DNA of 64,000 bases from Ga0074139 sp964515195 (GTDB lineage: Bacteria > Bdellovibrionota > Bdellovibrionia > Bdellovibrionales > Bdellovibrionaceae), in the NCBI GenBank assembly GCA_964515195.1, contig CAZETK010000003.1, positions 1 to 64,000 of the forward strand, given 5' to 3'. The translations under genes and the position numbers were made by a program. Below are positions 8,325-17,313 of this stretch, in pieces. Under the pieces are notes generated by a model, which saw only the letters and a list, made by a program, of their open reading frames with translations, did not search any database and was not told the DNA's origin. How positions within the stretch are numbered: the first letter of the stretch is position 1; every line of letters starts with the position of its first letter.

Positions 8325-9091
8325 GTTTACTGAAGGCCCAGTCCCTTTCCATTCAATTCGGCGGAGTGAAAGCTGTCGATAATGTGACTTTAGAAATTCC
8401 CAAAGGCTCGCTTTATGGACTTATCGGGCCCAATGGGGCCGGGAAGACCACCCTCTTTAATCTTCTAACAGGCGTCTACCGCCCCACTAGTGGTCAGCTC
8501 TATTTTGACGGAAAGGACATCAGCAGACTCGCTCCGCATAAGCGCAGTTTAATCGGCATGCGACGGACTTTTCAAAATATTCGCCTGTTCAAGGACCTCA
8601 CCGTTATGGAAAATGCACTGATCGCTTATGATCAGAAACTTTCCTACAGCTATTGGGACGCTTTTATTTTAACTCCTAAATTAGCCACTCAAGAAAGGGA
8701 AGCTCGCAACAAGGCGATGGAACTTCTCGAAATTTTTGATCTCGCACGCTATGTAAGCGAAAAAGCCTCTAACCTTTCTTATGGTTCACAACGAAAGCTG
8801 GAAATTATCCGCACCCTCATGTCCGATCCTAAATTGATTCTTTTGGATGAACCGGCAGCAGGGATGAATCATTCTGAAACCCACAACTTGATGACTTTGA
8901 TCCGACAAATTCGTGACCAGTTTGATCTTACGGTTTTACTCATCGAGCATGATATGAAGCTTGTTATGGGCCTTTGTGATCATATTGCCGTCCTGGATCA
9001 CGGAATCAAAATTGCGGAAGGCACTCCTCAAGAAGTTAGCCAAAATCAAAAAGTCATTGAGGCCTATCTGGGAACCAAGGCGGACGCATGA
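8321..9091 (+). CDS. livG: Branched-chain amino-acid ABC transporter ATPase LivG
   Basis: This 256-residue ATPase has Walker A GPNGAGKT (about 36-43), a variant signature loop LSYGSQRK, Walker B LILLDEPAAGMN and the H-loop EHDM. The AAGMN extension after Walker B marks LivG rather than LivF. The start codon is TTG and overlaps the livM stop (TTGA). It supplies ATP-driven transport together with LivF. Confidence 0.92.
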   Translation: MSLLKAQSLSIQFGGVKAVDNVTLEIPKGSLYGLIGPNGAGKTTLFNLLTGVYRPTSGQLYFDGKDISRLAPHKRSLIGMRRTFQNIRLFKDLTVMENALIAYDQKLSYSYWDAFILTPKLATQEREARNKAMELLEIFDLARYVSEKASNLSYGSQRKLEIIRTLMSDPKLILLDEPAAGMNHSETHNLMTLIRQIRDQFDLTVLLIEHDMKLVMGLCDHIAVLDHGIKIAEGTPQEVSQNQKVIEAYLGTKADA

Positions 9092-9801
9092 AGCAATCTC
9101 TATTGAAAGTTGAAAACTTCAAAGTGTTCTATGATTCCATTGAAGCCGTTAAAGGGATCAACTTCGATATCATGACGGGAGAGATCGTATCTTTGATTGG
9201 AACTAACGGAGCTGGGAAATCCTCTACGCTTAAAGGGCTTTCCGGAGTTGTTTCAAGCAAGGGAAGCATTAAACTTCTTGGAAAAAATATCGCTTCTCTT
9301 TCACCCCATCAGCGTGTTCTTTTAGGGTTGATTCACTGCCCAGAGGGCCGTGGTCTTTTTCCCAACATGAGCGTGGAAGAAAACCTAGAGATCGGCACCT
9401 TCTTTCGAACTGATAAATCTAATTTACATCGCGACTACGAAATCTGCTTCCAACTGTTTCCACGCGTAAAAGAGCGACTTTATCAATCGGCGGGCACTCT
9501 TTCCGGCGGCGAGCAGCAAATGGTCGCTATTTGCAGAGCTATTCTTTCTCAACCGAAGCTTCTGTTGTTAGACGAGCCATCACTAGGTTTGGCACCTCTG
9601 GTAGTGTCCCAGATTTTTTCTGTGATTAAAACTTTAAATGAGCAAGGGACGACCATTCTGCTGGTCGAACAAAATGCCAGACAGGCACTGAAGATTTCTC
9701 ACCGCGCTTATGTTTTGGAAACCGGTGAAATTATTCAAACCGGCACAGGCGCCGAACTCCTAGCTAACGACAAAATCCAAAAAAGCTACTTGGGAATTTA
9801 A
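9088..9801 (+). CDS. livF: Branched-chain amino-acid ABC transporter ATPase LivF
   Basis: This 237-residue ATPase has Walker A GTNGAGKS, the LivF-typical stretch CPEGRGLFPNMSVEENL, the signature LSGGEQQM, Walker B LLLLDEPSLGLAP and the switch LVEQNA. It overlaps livG by four bases and is the last gene of the operon. The following 124 bases separate it from the convergent flagellar operon. Confidence 0.93.
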   Translation: MKQSLLKVENFKVFYDSIEAVKGINFDIMTGEIVSLIGTNGAGKSSTLKGLSGVVSSKGSIKLLGKNIASLSPHQRVLLGLIHCPEGRGLFPNMSVEENLEIGTFFRTDKSNLHRDYEICFQLFPRVKERLYQSAGTLSGGEQQMVAICRAILSQPKLLLLDEPSLGLAPLVVSQIFSVIKTLNEQGTTILLVEQNARQALKISHRAYVLETGEIIQTGTGAELLANDKIQKSYLGI

Positions 9802-9879
9802 AACCAAAATTTCGAGCGAGCTGTTTAATCAACGGCTCGCCCGGGTCATTGGGTACTATCAAAAACAATTAGGATCAAG

Positions 9880-9911
9880 GCTCCCCTACGACTTGGTCTT
9901 CGTAGAGGAGC
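9880..9911 (-). terminator. Hairpin between livF and flgE, probable terminator
   Basis: Arms at 9880-9891 and 9900-9911 form a 12-bp stem with an eight-base loop. The single non-Watson-Crick position is a G-U pair when transcribed from the minus strand but a C-A mismatch from the plus strand, so it suits the end of the flagellar operon better. A T-rich TTGTTTTTG follows only about 12 bases later, so strength is uncertain. Confidence 0.45.
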
Positions 9912-9925
9912 TATTTACATTATAA

Positions 9926-11209
9926 TTATCTCTTAAGTTGGATCACTTCATTGAGAAGTTCGTCAGTCGTCGTAATGGTCTTGGCATTCGCCTGGAATGA
10001 TCGCTGGTTCTGAATCATATTTACGAACTCGGTCGCCAGATCCACAGTAGACCTTTCAAGAGATTTCGCATAGATAGAGCCACGCCCTGCGGCCTTCGGA
10101 GCTCCCATAGCAGGGACACCTGAATCGCGTGATTCACGCAACCGGTTATTACCCACTTTGAACATGGCTTCTGGATTTTCGAACTTGGCAATCGCGATTT
10201 GGGCTAAGTCCTGAGCTTGACCATTGGAGTAAACAGCCGTCAACATACCTTCGTCATTGAAGGACAAACCCGTAATAGTACCTGCTGCTGCACCATCTTG
10301 ATGCCAACTGATCAGATCAGAAGACTTACCGTATTGTTTAGTTCCATCCAGACCTTTTCCGCCCTCGTCGATAGCATCACCAAATGAGAATTTCACTTGC
10401 TGATTTTGAAGGGCACCGCCCGCGAAATTGAATTCAGAGTCCGTTACTTCCTGGCTTTTGAGTTTTCCATCAACCGTAAACTCTAAGCGACCTGCTACGA
10501 CTTGAGACATTTCGCCTTCCTCACCACCAGTCACAGATTTTCCATCGGCAAGACCCTTAAATTCCCACACCCGATCCGCAACTTTATTAAAGAACATACT
10601 AACAAGTTGTTTGTTTCCTTGAGAGTCATACATCTCAATACCTGTGGAGTAGTGGGATGTTGCATAAGGATCTTTAGGATCAAACTTCTTAGCGGTATCA
10701 ACGCGTGAGTCTAAATTCAAATCCAATTTAATTTCTTGGGTGGCTTTTGCGGGAACCAAGGCTCGAGGGAATTTAATATCGCCGATTTTATTAACGACAA
10801 CTCCCTTTTCATCAGTTGTAAAACCTTGCACGCGCTGCTTGTCTTTTGTGACAAGATAACCTTCACGGTCGAAGTAGAAAGCACCATCACGAGTGAAAGT
10901 CTCGCCATCACTTCCTTTTACCTTGAAATAGCCATCACCGGAAATAGCGAGGTCTGTAACACGCTCGGTAGCGTCCACATTACCCTGCACTAGGATTGGG
11001 TTAACAGCCCCGATCTTAACACCTCGTCCGATCTGGTTACCACCCAGAATACCTTTTAGGTTTTTAGCAATGATATCTTGAAACTCCGCACGGCTCGCTT
11101 TAAAGCCTGTGGTATTCGCATTGGCGATGTTATCACCGATAACCTGCAATGCTTCACCTTGTGCAGTTAAGCCGGATACACCGGTATACAGAGAAGAAAG
11201 AACACCCAT
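9926..11209 (-). CDS. flgE: Flagellar hook protein FlgE
   Basis: This 427-residue protein is the hook subunit. It has the rod/hook N-terminus (LYTGVSGLTAQGEALQVIGD, then NIANANTTGFKASRAEF) and the conserved C-terminal helix TEFVNMIQNQRSFQANAKTITTTDELL. The middle D1/D2 regions are of ordinary size. GGAGGTCAT precedes the ATG. It is the last gene of the flagellar cluster but is separated from the previous gene by 118 bases, so it may also have its own promoter; hook protein is needed in more copies than basal-body parts. Confidence 0.93.
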   Translation of the reverse strand: MGVLSSLYTGVSGLTAQGEALQVIGDNIANANTTGFKASRAEFQDIIAKNLKGILGGNQIGRGVKIGAVNPILVQGNVDATERVTDLAISGDGYFKVKGSDGETFTRDGAFYFDREGYLVTKDKQRVQGFTTDEKGVVVNKIGDIKFPRALVPAKATQEIKLDLNLDSRVDTAKKFDPKDPYATSHYSTGIEMYDSQGNKQLVSMFFNKVADRVWEFKGLADGKSVTGGEEGEMSQVVAGRLEFTVDGKLKSQEVTDSEFNFAGGALQNQQVKFSFGDAIDEGGKGLDGTKQYGKSSDLISWHQDGAAAGTITGLSFNDEGMLTAVYSNGQAQDLAQIAIAKFENPEAMFKVGNNRLRESRDSGVPAMGAPKAAGRGSIYAKSLERSTVDLATEFVNMIQNQRSFQANAKTITTTDELLNEVIQLKR

Positions 11210-11327
11210 ATGACCTCCATGTCATGGGATAAGGTGACCAAACCCTATCCTTGTTAAAGACAACATTCATGTTGCCTGTTTTTGGAGGGCCCCCTCAAAG
11301 AGGACCAGCCCTACATTATTTAAATCT
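11210..11327 (-). other. Structured leader between the TIGR02530 gene and flgE
   Basis: This 118-base gap is the only sizeable break near the end of the operon. It contains several short inverted repeats, including CAACAT/ATGTTG around 11261-11274 and GGATA/TATCC around 11227-11250, just ahead of flgE. They could be a processing or attenuation structure, but no T-run or clear promoter is seen. Confidence 0.3.
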
Positions 11328-11810
11328 TTACATCACAATCGTTGAGTCAATGTTAGTAAAAACGTTTTCTTTCAAAGCCGTTTTATCCATCACCGTCACA
11401 ACGGTTTTATTTTTCACGCTCACGATCAAAGCCGAGTCGTTCATCAGAACCAAGGTGTCCCTTGATCCCTTTGCCGCCGCTTTGGTAACCGCTTCATTTA
11501 AGCGCGTTACATCTTGAGGCGTGAAACTGATTCCTCGCGTGCGCATTCTCTCTAACGCGTGATTAGAGAACTTTACATCAGCCGCCGGATTCAGGTTCGC
11601 CGGTGTCGCCGAAGTCAGGGCACCCGACTTTAGGGAATCATTCAAAGCCCCTGGTTGTTTAAGAGACTTTTCAAGAGCCTCCTTAAACGACGGGCCTGTG
11701 GATTCGATCCCCTTCTTATCCTGAGGTTGTAGTCCACCTCCGGACTTGATCGTCCCTGTCTGCGTTGGAGACACCAGGCTCTCAAAGGTTTTCAAGCTTT
11801 TGAGATCCAT
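11328..11810 (-). CDS. Flagellar operon protein, TIGR02530 family
   Basis: This 160-residue protein carries the TIGR02530 flagellar-operon domain in its C-terminal half: FSNHALERMRTRGISFTPQDVTRLNEAV, DTLVLMNDSALIVSVKNKTVVTVMD and a final FTNIDSTIVM. Family members sit between flgD and flgE in Firmicutes, Bdellovibrio-like and other bacteria, and their biochemical role is not established. The N-terminal half is low-complexity and probably disordered. Its start overlaps the flgD stop by one base (TAATG), so the two are translationally coupled. Confidence 0.75.
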   Translation of the reverse strand: MDLKSLKTFESLVSPTQTGTIKSGGGLQPQDKKGIESTGPSFKEALEKSLKQPGALNDSLKSGALTSATPANLNPAADVKFSNHALERMRTRGISFTPQDVTRLNEAVTKAAAKGSRDTLVLMNDSALIVSVKNKTVVTVMDKTALKENVFTNIDSTIVM

Positions 11811-12835
11811 TAGTTACTAGTCTCCTTCGTCAACTTCTCCATCATCTCTCGAGACATTCCCACCGTCTCCATCATGTTTTGCGCTACATTGATGGGGGCG
11901 TCGGGAGCGCCTTCGACTTCGGAAGAAGTCTCAGTCGTCACACCTTGCTTGCTACCAGTTTCCTTGACCGCACCTTCTTTTTTCAAGTTGGACTCGACCA
12001 CATTATTCACATTCTGGTCGTTCTTCATAAGGCTTGGGTCCTGAATTTTTTTGATATCTCGCAGGCGGACGGATTGGTTGCCCACTGTCAAAATAGGTCC
12101 TTCATTGGTATAATTCACTCCTGTGATCAGACCCTCAAAGTCTGTTTTGACTTCCAGCTTAACTCCATTGGTACTTGTGGCTTCCGCAAAAAATTGATAG
12201 TTCCCGGCAGGGGCAACTTGCCCTTTATCATTCACACCATTCCATGAAAATTTATTTTCTCCATCTTTTAAATTTTGCAAAGAAATCGTTCGAATGGTTT
12301 CGCCGGTATCGTTGTTGCGTATACGAAGTTCTAACTTTTCAGCGGGCATAGCCAAGTTGAAATTGAAATCGTGATTTTTATCACCTTTCGTCCGAATAAT
12401 TTTAGAGCTGTCACCGGCTACTGCTTTACCAATGAAGTTCAATGCCTGGAACTGCTCTAATGGCTTCTGCCCGTTTTTCATCTCGGTCAAAGTGTTATTC
12501 ATATTTTGCATTTGCTCGAGACTTGAAAAGTTCGCCAACTGCGCCGCCATCTCATGAGACTTAAGCGGATTTGTGGGATCTTGGTTTTTGATTTGTGCGA
12601 GCATCAATTTGAAGAAAGCATCTTTATCCAGCTTATCACTTCCCACGGTGCGCATCTTTTTGCTGGGATCTGTAAAATTCGGATCGACAATTTTGTTCAA
12701 CATGTCGCCGACATTTTCGGCTCCCAGTTTTTTCAATTCTTCTGTGGAAAGCTGAGAGGGGGCATTACCTTTATCAGGTTGAGCTTCGATATTCCCAAAA
12801 GCTTTGGTCATTCGATTGTTACCGATAACTGACAT
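11810..12835 (-). CDS. flgD: Flagellar hook assembly scaffold FlgD
   Basis: This 341-residue protein is the hook-capping scaffold. The conserved N-terminal region is LDKDAFFKLMLAQIKNQDP, then SHEMAAQLANFSSLEQMQNMN, and the FlgD Ig-like domain follows with GENKFSWNGVNDKGQVAPAG. A roughly 80-residue acidic and Gln/Glu-rich tail after the domain is longer than in E. coli FlgD (about 230 residues). AAGGAGGGTGT precedes the ATG. It lies between fliK and the TIGR02530 gene, as expected for hook genes. Confidence 0.9.
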   Translation of the reverse strand: MSVIGNNRMTKAFGNIEAQPDKGNAPSQLSTEELKKLGAENVGDMLNKIVDPNFTDPSKKMRTVGSDKLDKDAFFKLMLAQIKNQDPTNPLKSHEMAAQLANFSSLEQMQNMNNTLTEMKNGQKPLEQFQALNFIGKAVAGDSSKIIRTKGDKNHDFNFNLAMPAEKLELRIRNNDTGETIRTISLQNLKDGENKFSWNGVNDKGQVAPAGNYQFFAEATSTNGVKLEVKTDFEGLITGVNYTNEGPILTVGNQSVRLRDIKKIQDPSLMKNDQNVNNVVESNLKKEGAVKETGSKQGVTTETSSEVEGAPDAPINVAQNMMETVGMSREMMEKLTKETSN

Positions 12836-12850
12836 ACACCCTCCTTGGCG

Positions 12851-14704
12851 TTATGCGACTAAATTCAAACTGCGCCCACTTTTACCTGTACGGCGAGCCG
12901 TTCTTGATCCACCAGACTCCTGAATTCCCGGCAACTCCTGTCGCCGGATACCCGTTCGGATGCTCTGGGCATCAAAATAATTCTCACGAGCCTGCCTGTT
13001 TCCGAAGTTCTCGTTGAATTGCTGCCAAAATTGCCGTGTTCCTTCTCGCTGTTGTTGCTCGAAGAAATTCTGCATTTGGTTCTGCAAATCATTTTGAGCT
13101 CCATGGGATGAAGAGGCTTGCGCCACAACATCCACTCGTACATGATCCATCGACAGCTGGTGAGCGGCCAGTGACTGTTTTAAGTCCTGTAAAGATGATT
13201 CTATCATCTTCTTGGCCTCTTGCGATTCGGTATTCATGAACAACTGGACCTTTCCATCCAAAACTTGCAGTTTCATCTGAATTGACCCTAGACCTTCAGG
13301 TGTCATTTGGACATTGACCTCTCCACCACCTTTTTTGATTAAGGACTGCGCCTGACTCAAAATCTGCTGGACGTTTTCGGTCTTCTGTTGCTCCGAGATA
13401 AAACCGACTTGGGTTGGCTTATTCGCCGCCGTATCCACTAATGGAAAGAACTCAACTTGCGATCCTAATGACGAAAGATCCCCTAACTGTAAACTCTTAA
13501 GGTCCACCGTCTGGGGTTCTTGTATCTTTTTAGGCTCAACAGCGGAGGCCCTTTCTGAAGCCTGAAGTTCCCTATCAGTTTCTTCCAAAGCATTCATGAA
13601 CGCCTTAGTTAGAGACGGCTGGACTTCGGGTTGAAAAGCGGCGAGCTTGTCTTCCTGTCCAGACGAATCCTGCCTCAATTGAGGGTGCTCAGACTTTGAA
13701 GATAGCGGTATGAACTCCACACTTTGTAAATTCAGATCCTCAACTAGAGGAAGCCCCTCTTCTGTCTGCTCACCATCAGTCTTTAGGGATTTTTGCAACT
13801 GCGTCATTAAAGATTCCGTCGAGTCCGAAATCTTGAAAGGTGTAATTGCCAGATCCCCGGCTGGCAAAGCCTCTTGTCCAGACGAGACCTCAATGTTTCT
13901 GCGAAGAGTCTCCCAAGAAGCCTGCGAAGTATCCTCATCGGGATTTGACTCTTGATTAAGCGTCAAGTCCTGATAAGCCCCCTTCATCCAGAACCTATCG
14001 TTTAAATCCTGAATTTGCTTTCCGAGAAATTCCTTCTTCTCTCCGGATAGTTGCAAGCGTTCTGCCATTAATTGGCTTAATAGATTATCGGTGGATTTGG
14101 GTAAATCCGCCCTCACCTCAATCTGCCGCAATTGATCCAGCAAACCTTTGTACAGCTGCTTGGCTTTACCTTGCTCTTGGGGAGCCAGGTTCAGCTCGGA
14201 AATGACAGCATCCACCGTTTCTTCTGGTGGCTTTTCCAGATCTTGTACCTTGAGAAGAGCCATTGCTTCCACCATCTGCTGTGGTGGTATTCCGAATTCA
14301 CCCTCGAATGAGTCCATGAATTTTCGGATCGTTCTCTGTCTCTGAGCACTCACCTGGCTGTTTTGCCTTGAGTCCCTCACTACGGGCTGACTCTTGGATT
14401 CCGTATCGGCCTTTTTCGGTTCAGAGTCTTGAGCCTTGCCGGCATTTGACTCGGATCTTACCGCCTTGGGCTTTTCCTGAGGAGACTCTGTCTTTGTAGA
14501 CGGAGGTCTTTCAGGCTCGGCTGTCTTGCGCGTAGAACCTTGAACCTTTTCGGATTTCTGAGCTTGAGTCTTGTCACTCTTGTTTCCTGTCTTGGATTCA
14601 AGAAGATTATCAAACTCATCTCCCGTGCCTTTGGATTCCCGTTCCTTAGAATCTAGCACCGGTTTATTCAGTGGTGGACTCGATCCAACGAGTCCTGATA
14701 TCAA
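12851..14704 (-). CDS. fliK: Flagellar hook-length control protein FliK
   Basis: This 617-residue protein is a hook ruler. Its first 400 residues are polar and low-complexity with many Lys, Glu, Ser and Gln, as usual for the secreted ruler part. The conserved Flg_hook C-terminal domain is visible at about 460-540 (GGGEVNVQMTPEGLGSIQMKL, then VQLFMNTESQEAKKMIESSL). The C-terminal tail is Gln- and Arg-rich. It is longer than E. coli FliK (about 375), which may reflect a longer hook. It sits between the MotE-like gene and flgD. Confidence 0.85.
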   Translation of the reverse strand: MISGLVGSSPPLNKPVLDSKERESKGTGDEFDNLLESKTGNKSDKTQAQKSEKVQGSTRKTAEPERPPSTKTESPQEKPKAVRSESNAGKAQDSEPKKADTESKSQPVVRDSRQNSQVSAQRQRTIRKFMDSFEGEFGIPPQQMVEAMALLKVQDLEKPPEETVDAVISELNLAPQEQGKAKQLYKGLLDQLRQIEVRADLPKSTDNLLSQLMAERLQLSGEKKEFLGKQIQDLNDRFWMKGAYQDLTLNQESNPDEDTSQASWETLRRNIEVSSGQEALPAGDLAITPFKISDSTESLMTQLQKSLKTDGEQTEEGLPLVEDLNLQSVEFIPLSSKSEHPQLRQDSSGQEDKLAAFQPEVQPSLTKAFMNALEETDRELQASERASAVEPKKIQEPQTVDLKSLQLGDLSSLGSQVEFFPLVDTAANKPTQVGFISEQQKTENVQQILSQAQSLIKKGGGEVNVQMTPEGLGSIQMKLQVLDGKVQLFMNTESQEAKKMIESSLQDLKQSLAAHQLSMDHVRVDVVAQASSSHGAQNDLQNQMQNFFEQQQREGTRQFWQQFNENFGNRQARENYFDAQSIRTGIRRQELPGIQESGGSRTARRTGKSGRSLNLVA

Positions 14705-14719
14705 TTGACCCTCCTTTCG

Positions 14720-15526
14720 TTAGGGTTGAGGAGCCGTGTTGGCCTCCTGATCAAAATCTTTGTCCTCCCCTTTTTCGTCTCGGTCTGAAGATGACGAGGC
14801 TGGAGAGCGTTGATAGCCTGCATACTTTTCCGTAAAGGCCTGAGCCTTGTCGGGTTTCATCAAATTGAGGATGTCAGCCGCGTTCTTTTTTTTCATCCGG
14901 CCTAATATTTGAACCGCTAGATCCTCATCTAAAGTTTCAAAAATTTTCGCTGCCTGGGGAGGTTTCATATTGGAATAGAATTGAACCAATGTTTCGATTC
15001 TCTCCTCGTCGGCCTTAACACGCTCTTGTAGGACATTTGAAATGGATGAGCGCATTTTTTCGAGCTCTGATATTTTTTTCTTCAATTCGTCCTTTTGCTG
15101 TGAAAGCTCGCTTTCCATACGATTCAGCTCTTGCTCACGAGCGTCCAATTCCTTTTTTCGCTCCACGAGTTTCATTAAATGATTGAGCTCATCTCCTGTC
15201 GGCTCCGCCATTACAGGTTTCGTAGCCTCTTGTGGTGCGGCCTTTGCCGACGTCGCTTTGGCGTCACTGGCGGTGGCAGTTGAAAACAAACTAATTTCAA
15301 TTTTATTAACATAGTTGATGAGCTGATCATAATGACTGTAGCCTTGAAAAGCCGCCGCCAACCCCACGACACAAAAGAAAAGGGCACCATAAGGGAAAGT
15401 GACTTTCTTTTTGGCTTTCTTTTTAAACTTCAACTGCTGCTGAGGTTTACGAACTGGCTGAGCTGCAGGTTTTCCCGCAGCTGCCTCTTTCGCCTTTTTG
15501 AAAAATTGTTCGTAACCTTGACTCAT
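14720..15526 (-). CDS. MotE-like flagellar protein (MgtE_N-like domain)
   Basis: This 268-residue protein has a basic N-terminus, one membrane segment (about 43-62), a coiled coil (about 115-175) and a C-terminal MgtE N-domain-like module (ETLVQFYSNMKPPQAAKIFE, then LDEDLAVQILGRMKKKNAAD). This is the architecture of MotE, which in rhizobia acts as a chaperone for MotC, and of similar proteins between fliJ and fliK in many delta-proteobacteria. Its start overlaps the fliJ end by four bases. Export or motor-stabilising function is inferred from position and domain order. Confidence 0.7.
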   Translation of the reverse strand: MSQGYEQFFKKAKEAAAGKPAAQPVRKPQQQLKFKKKAKKKVTFPYGALFFCVVGLAAAFQGYSHYDQLINYVNKIEISLFSTATASDAKATSAKAAPQEATKPVMAEPTGDELNHLMKLVERKKELDAREQELNRMESELSQQKDELKKKISELEKMRSSISNVLQERVKADEERIETLVQFYSNMKPPQAAKIFETLDEDLAVQILGRMKKKNAADILNLMKPDKAQAFTEKYAGYQRSPASSSSDRDEKGEDKDFDQEANTAPQP

Positions 15527-15984
15527 ATACTGTTTGTTTTCTTACTTTCTTCGAATCTCATGCTGACAATATCGTCGATTTCCTTTTGCTCCCGCCGCGA
15601 CATTTCAGCCTGAAAATCCGCTTTTCTTTTGTCCTTCAGTCTTTCTAATATTTTCTTATCCATTGCTTTTTGTCGCAATACTTCACGTTTCGCCTCGACC
15701 AATTTTTCCAATTCTTCGAGCTTTTCCGTCATCTGATCTATTCGTATGTCCTGCAAAACCATGAAGTCTTGTATTTGATTCACACTGTCCAGGACCTGAC
15801 CTCCGGTCTGGCTTACAAGATCGTAACTTCTGCGCAAAGCCTGCTTTTTCACGTCAATCATATTCTCGATTTCACTCAGCACGCGGTTGTAGTTGCTAAG
15901 AGCTTCTTGAAATTCTCGTTGCGCAAGATTCTCTAGAATCTTTCTGTGCTGAAGAACTTTTTCAAGGTTGAATCTGAACTTCAT
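15523..15984 (-). CDS. fliJ: Flagellar export protein FliJ
   Basis: This 153-residue protein is almost entirely coiled coil, starting FRFNLEKVLQHRKILENLAQREF, the standard FliJ opening. FliJ links the FliI ATPase ring to the FlhA gate and escorts export chaperones. It begins two bases after fliI ends and overlaps the MotE-like gene. Low sequence conservation is normal for the family, so position and coiled-coil shape carry the call. Confidence 0.85.
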   Translation of the reverse strand: MKFRFNLEKVLQHRKILENLAQREFQEALSNYNRVLSEIENMIDVKKQALRRSYDLVSQTGGQVLDSVNQIQDFMVLQDIRIDQMTEKLEELEKLVEAKREVLRQKAMDKKILERLKDKRKADFQAEMSRREQKEIDDIVSMRFEESKKTNSI

Positions 15985-15986
15985 GA

Positions 15987-17312
15987 TTATGCGCCCGCCA
16001 GTACTTCTTGCATCATACGTATGGTTTTATTGTAACTTGTAGGATCTTCCACCGACTGTCGAAGGAAGTGATTAACGCCTTCGATGTACTTAAGAGCACG
16101 ATCAATTCGAGGATTACTTCCCGCTTTATAGGCTCCGATGTCCACGAGATCCTCAGCCTCTTTGTAAACAGCCAAGATTTCACGCATCTTCTGTGCGAGC
16201 TTCACTTGCTCCGAGGACGCCACGCTCTTCATCACACGGCTAGCGCTTTGTAAGACATCAATCGCAGGATAATGGGCTCTATGGGCTAAGTTCCGCGACA
16301 ACACAATATGGCCATCTACAATTGATCGAACGGCATCCCCCACGGGGTCATTCGTATCGTCCGCTTCAACAAGAGTCGTATACAGTCCGGTGATGCTCCC
16401 CTCACCTTCATATGAACCCGCACGTTCCAAAAGTTTAGGAAGGGTCGAAAACACACTGGGTGTGTAACCTTTTGAAGAAGGAGGCTCGCCAATGCTTAAA
16501 CCGATCTCCCTTTGAGCCATGGCAAAACGAGTTACTGAGTCCATCATCAGAAGAACACGCTTACCTTGCGCACAAAAGTGTTCTGCTATGGCGGTTGCGA
16601 CATAGGCCCCTCTCATCCGCAGTAAAGGGCTCTGATCGCTAGTTACGCATACCACGACAGATCTTTTGATCCCTTCAGGACCTAAATCATTTTCGATGAA
16701 CTCACGGACTTCGCGCCCACGCTCACCAATCATGGCAATAACGTTTACGTCGGCTTCTGTATTGCGGGCCATCATCCCCAGCAGCACGGATTTACCGACA
16801 CCGGATCCTGCCATGATTGAAACACGTTGCCCTTGACCCACTGTCAATAATCCATTGATGGCTCGGATCCCTAAGTCTAAAGGTTCTCGGATCGGTTTTC
16901 TTTGAAGGGGATTTCTTACCTCCCGGTACAAAGGAGACTCGACAAGGCTTTCTACATCTCCCAGTCCATCTATGGGATGGCCGAGTCCGTCAATGGTTCG
17001 TCCCAAAAGCTCATCAGACACTCTGACCGTGGCGATTGAACGGCTAAGAAGTATACGCGACCCTAAAGCCACCCCCCTCATCTCACCTAATGACATCATC
17101 AAGACATTTTTGTCCTGAAATCCCACCACCTCGGCCATAAAGGACTTTTCTTGCCCTTGGGGGAATAGCTCAACAAGTGATCCTAGAGAGGCGCCCGGAA
17201 GATAACCCTTAATTAATAAACCTTTAACTTCAGTTACTTTGCCGCTATCACGGGAAAGATGAACTAAATCTAGTAGTCTTTCATATTTTTGAAAGTCGAT
17301 GTCAAATGCCAC
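15987..17312 (-). CDS. fliI: Flagellum-specific ATPase FliI
   Basis: This 441-residue protein is the type III export ATPase, related to the F1 beta subunit. Walker A is AGSGVGKS (168-175), and Walker B (VLLMMDSVTRFAMAQRE) is followed by GEPPSSKGYTPSVFS, which distinguishes FliI from F-ATPase beta. It energises export of rod, hook and filament subunits from the cytoplasmic face of the basal body. It follows fliH immediately and precedes fliJ, the usual order. Confidence 0.95.
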   Translation of the reverse strand: MAFDIDFQKYERLLDLVHLSRDSGKVTEVKGLLIKGYLPGASLGSLVELFPQGQEKSFMAEVVGFQDKNVLMMSLGEMRGVALGSRILLSRSIATVRVSDELLGRTIDGLGHPIDGLGDVESLVESPLYREVRNPLQRKPIREPLDLGIRAINGLLTVGQGQRVSIMAGSGVGKSVLLGMMARNTEADVNVIAMIGERGREVREFIENDLGPEGIKRSVVVCVTSDQSPLLRMRGAYVATAIAEHFCAQGKRVLLMMDSVTRFAMAQREIGLSIGEPPSSKGYTPSVFSTLPKLLERAGSYEGEGSITGLYTTLVEADDTNDPVGDAVRSIVDGHIVLSRNLAHRAHYPAIDVLQSASRVMKSVASSEQVKLAQKMREILAVYKEAEDLVDIGAYKAGSNPRIDRALKYIEGVNHFLRQSVEDPTSYNKTIRMMQEVLAGA

Positions 17313-17313
17313 C

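Noticed and set aside
9817..9841. GCGAGC/GCTCGC hairpin after livF
   Set aside because: The stem is short and no T-run follows, so a terminator call for the liv operon is not supported.
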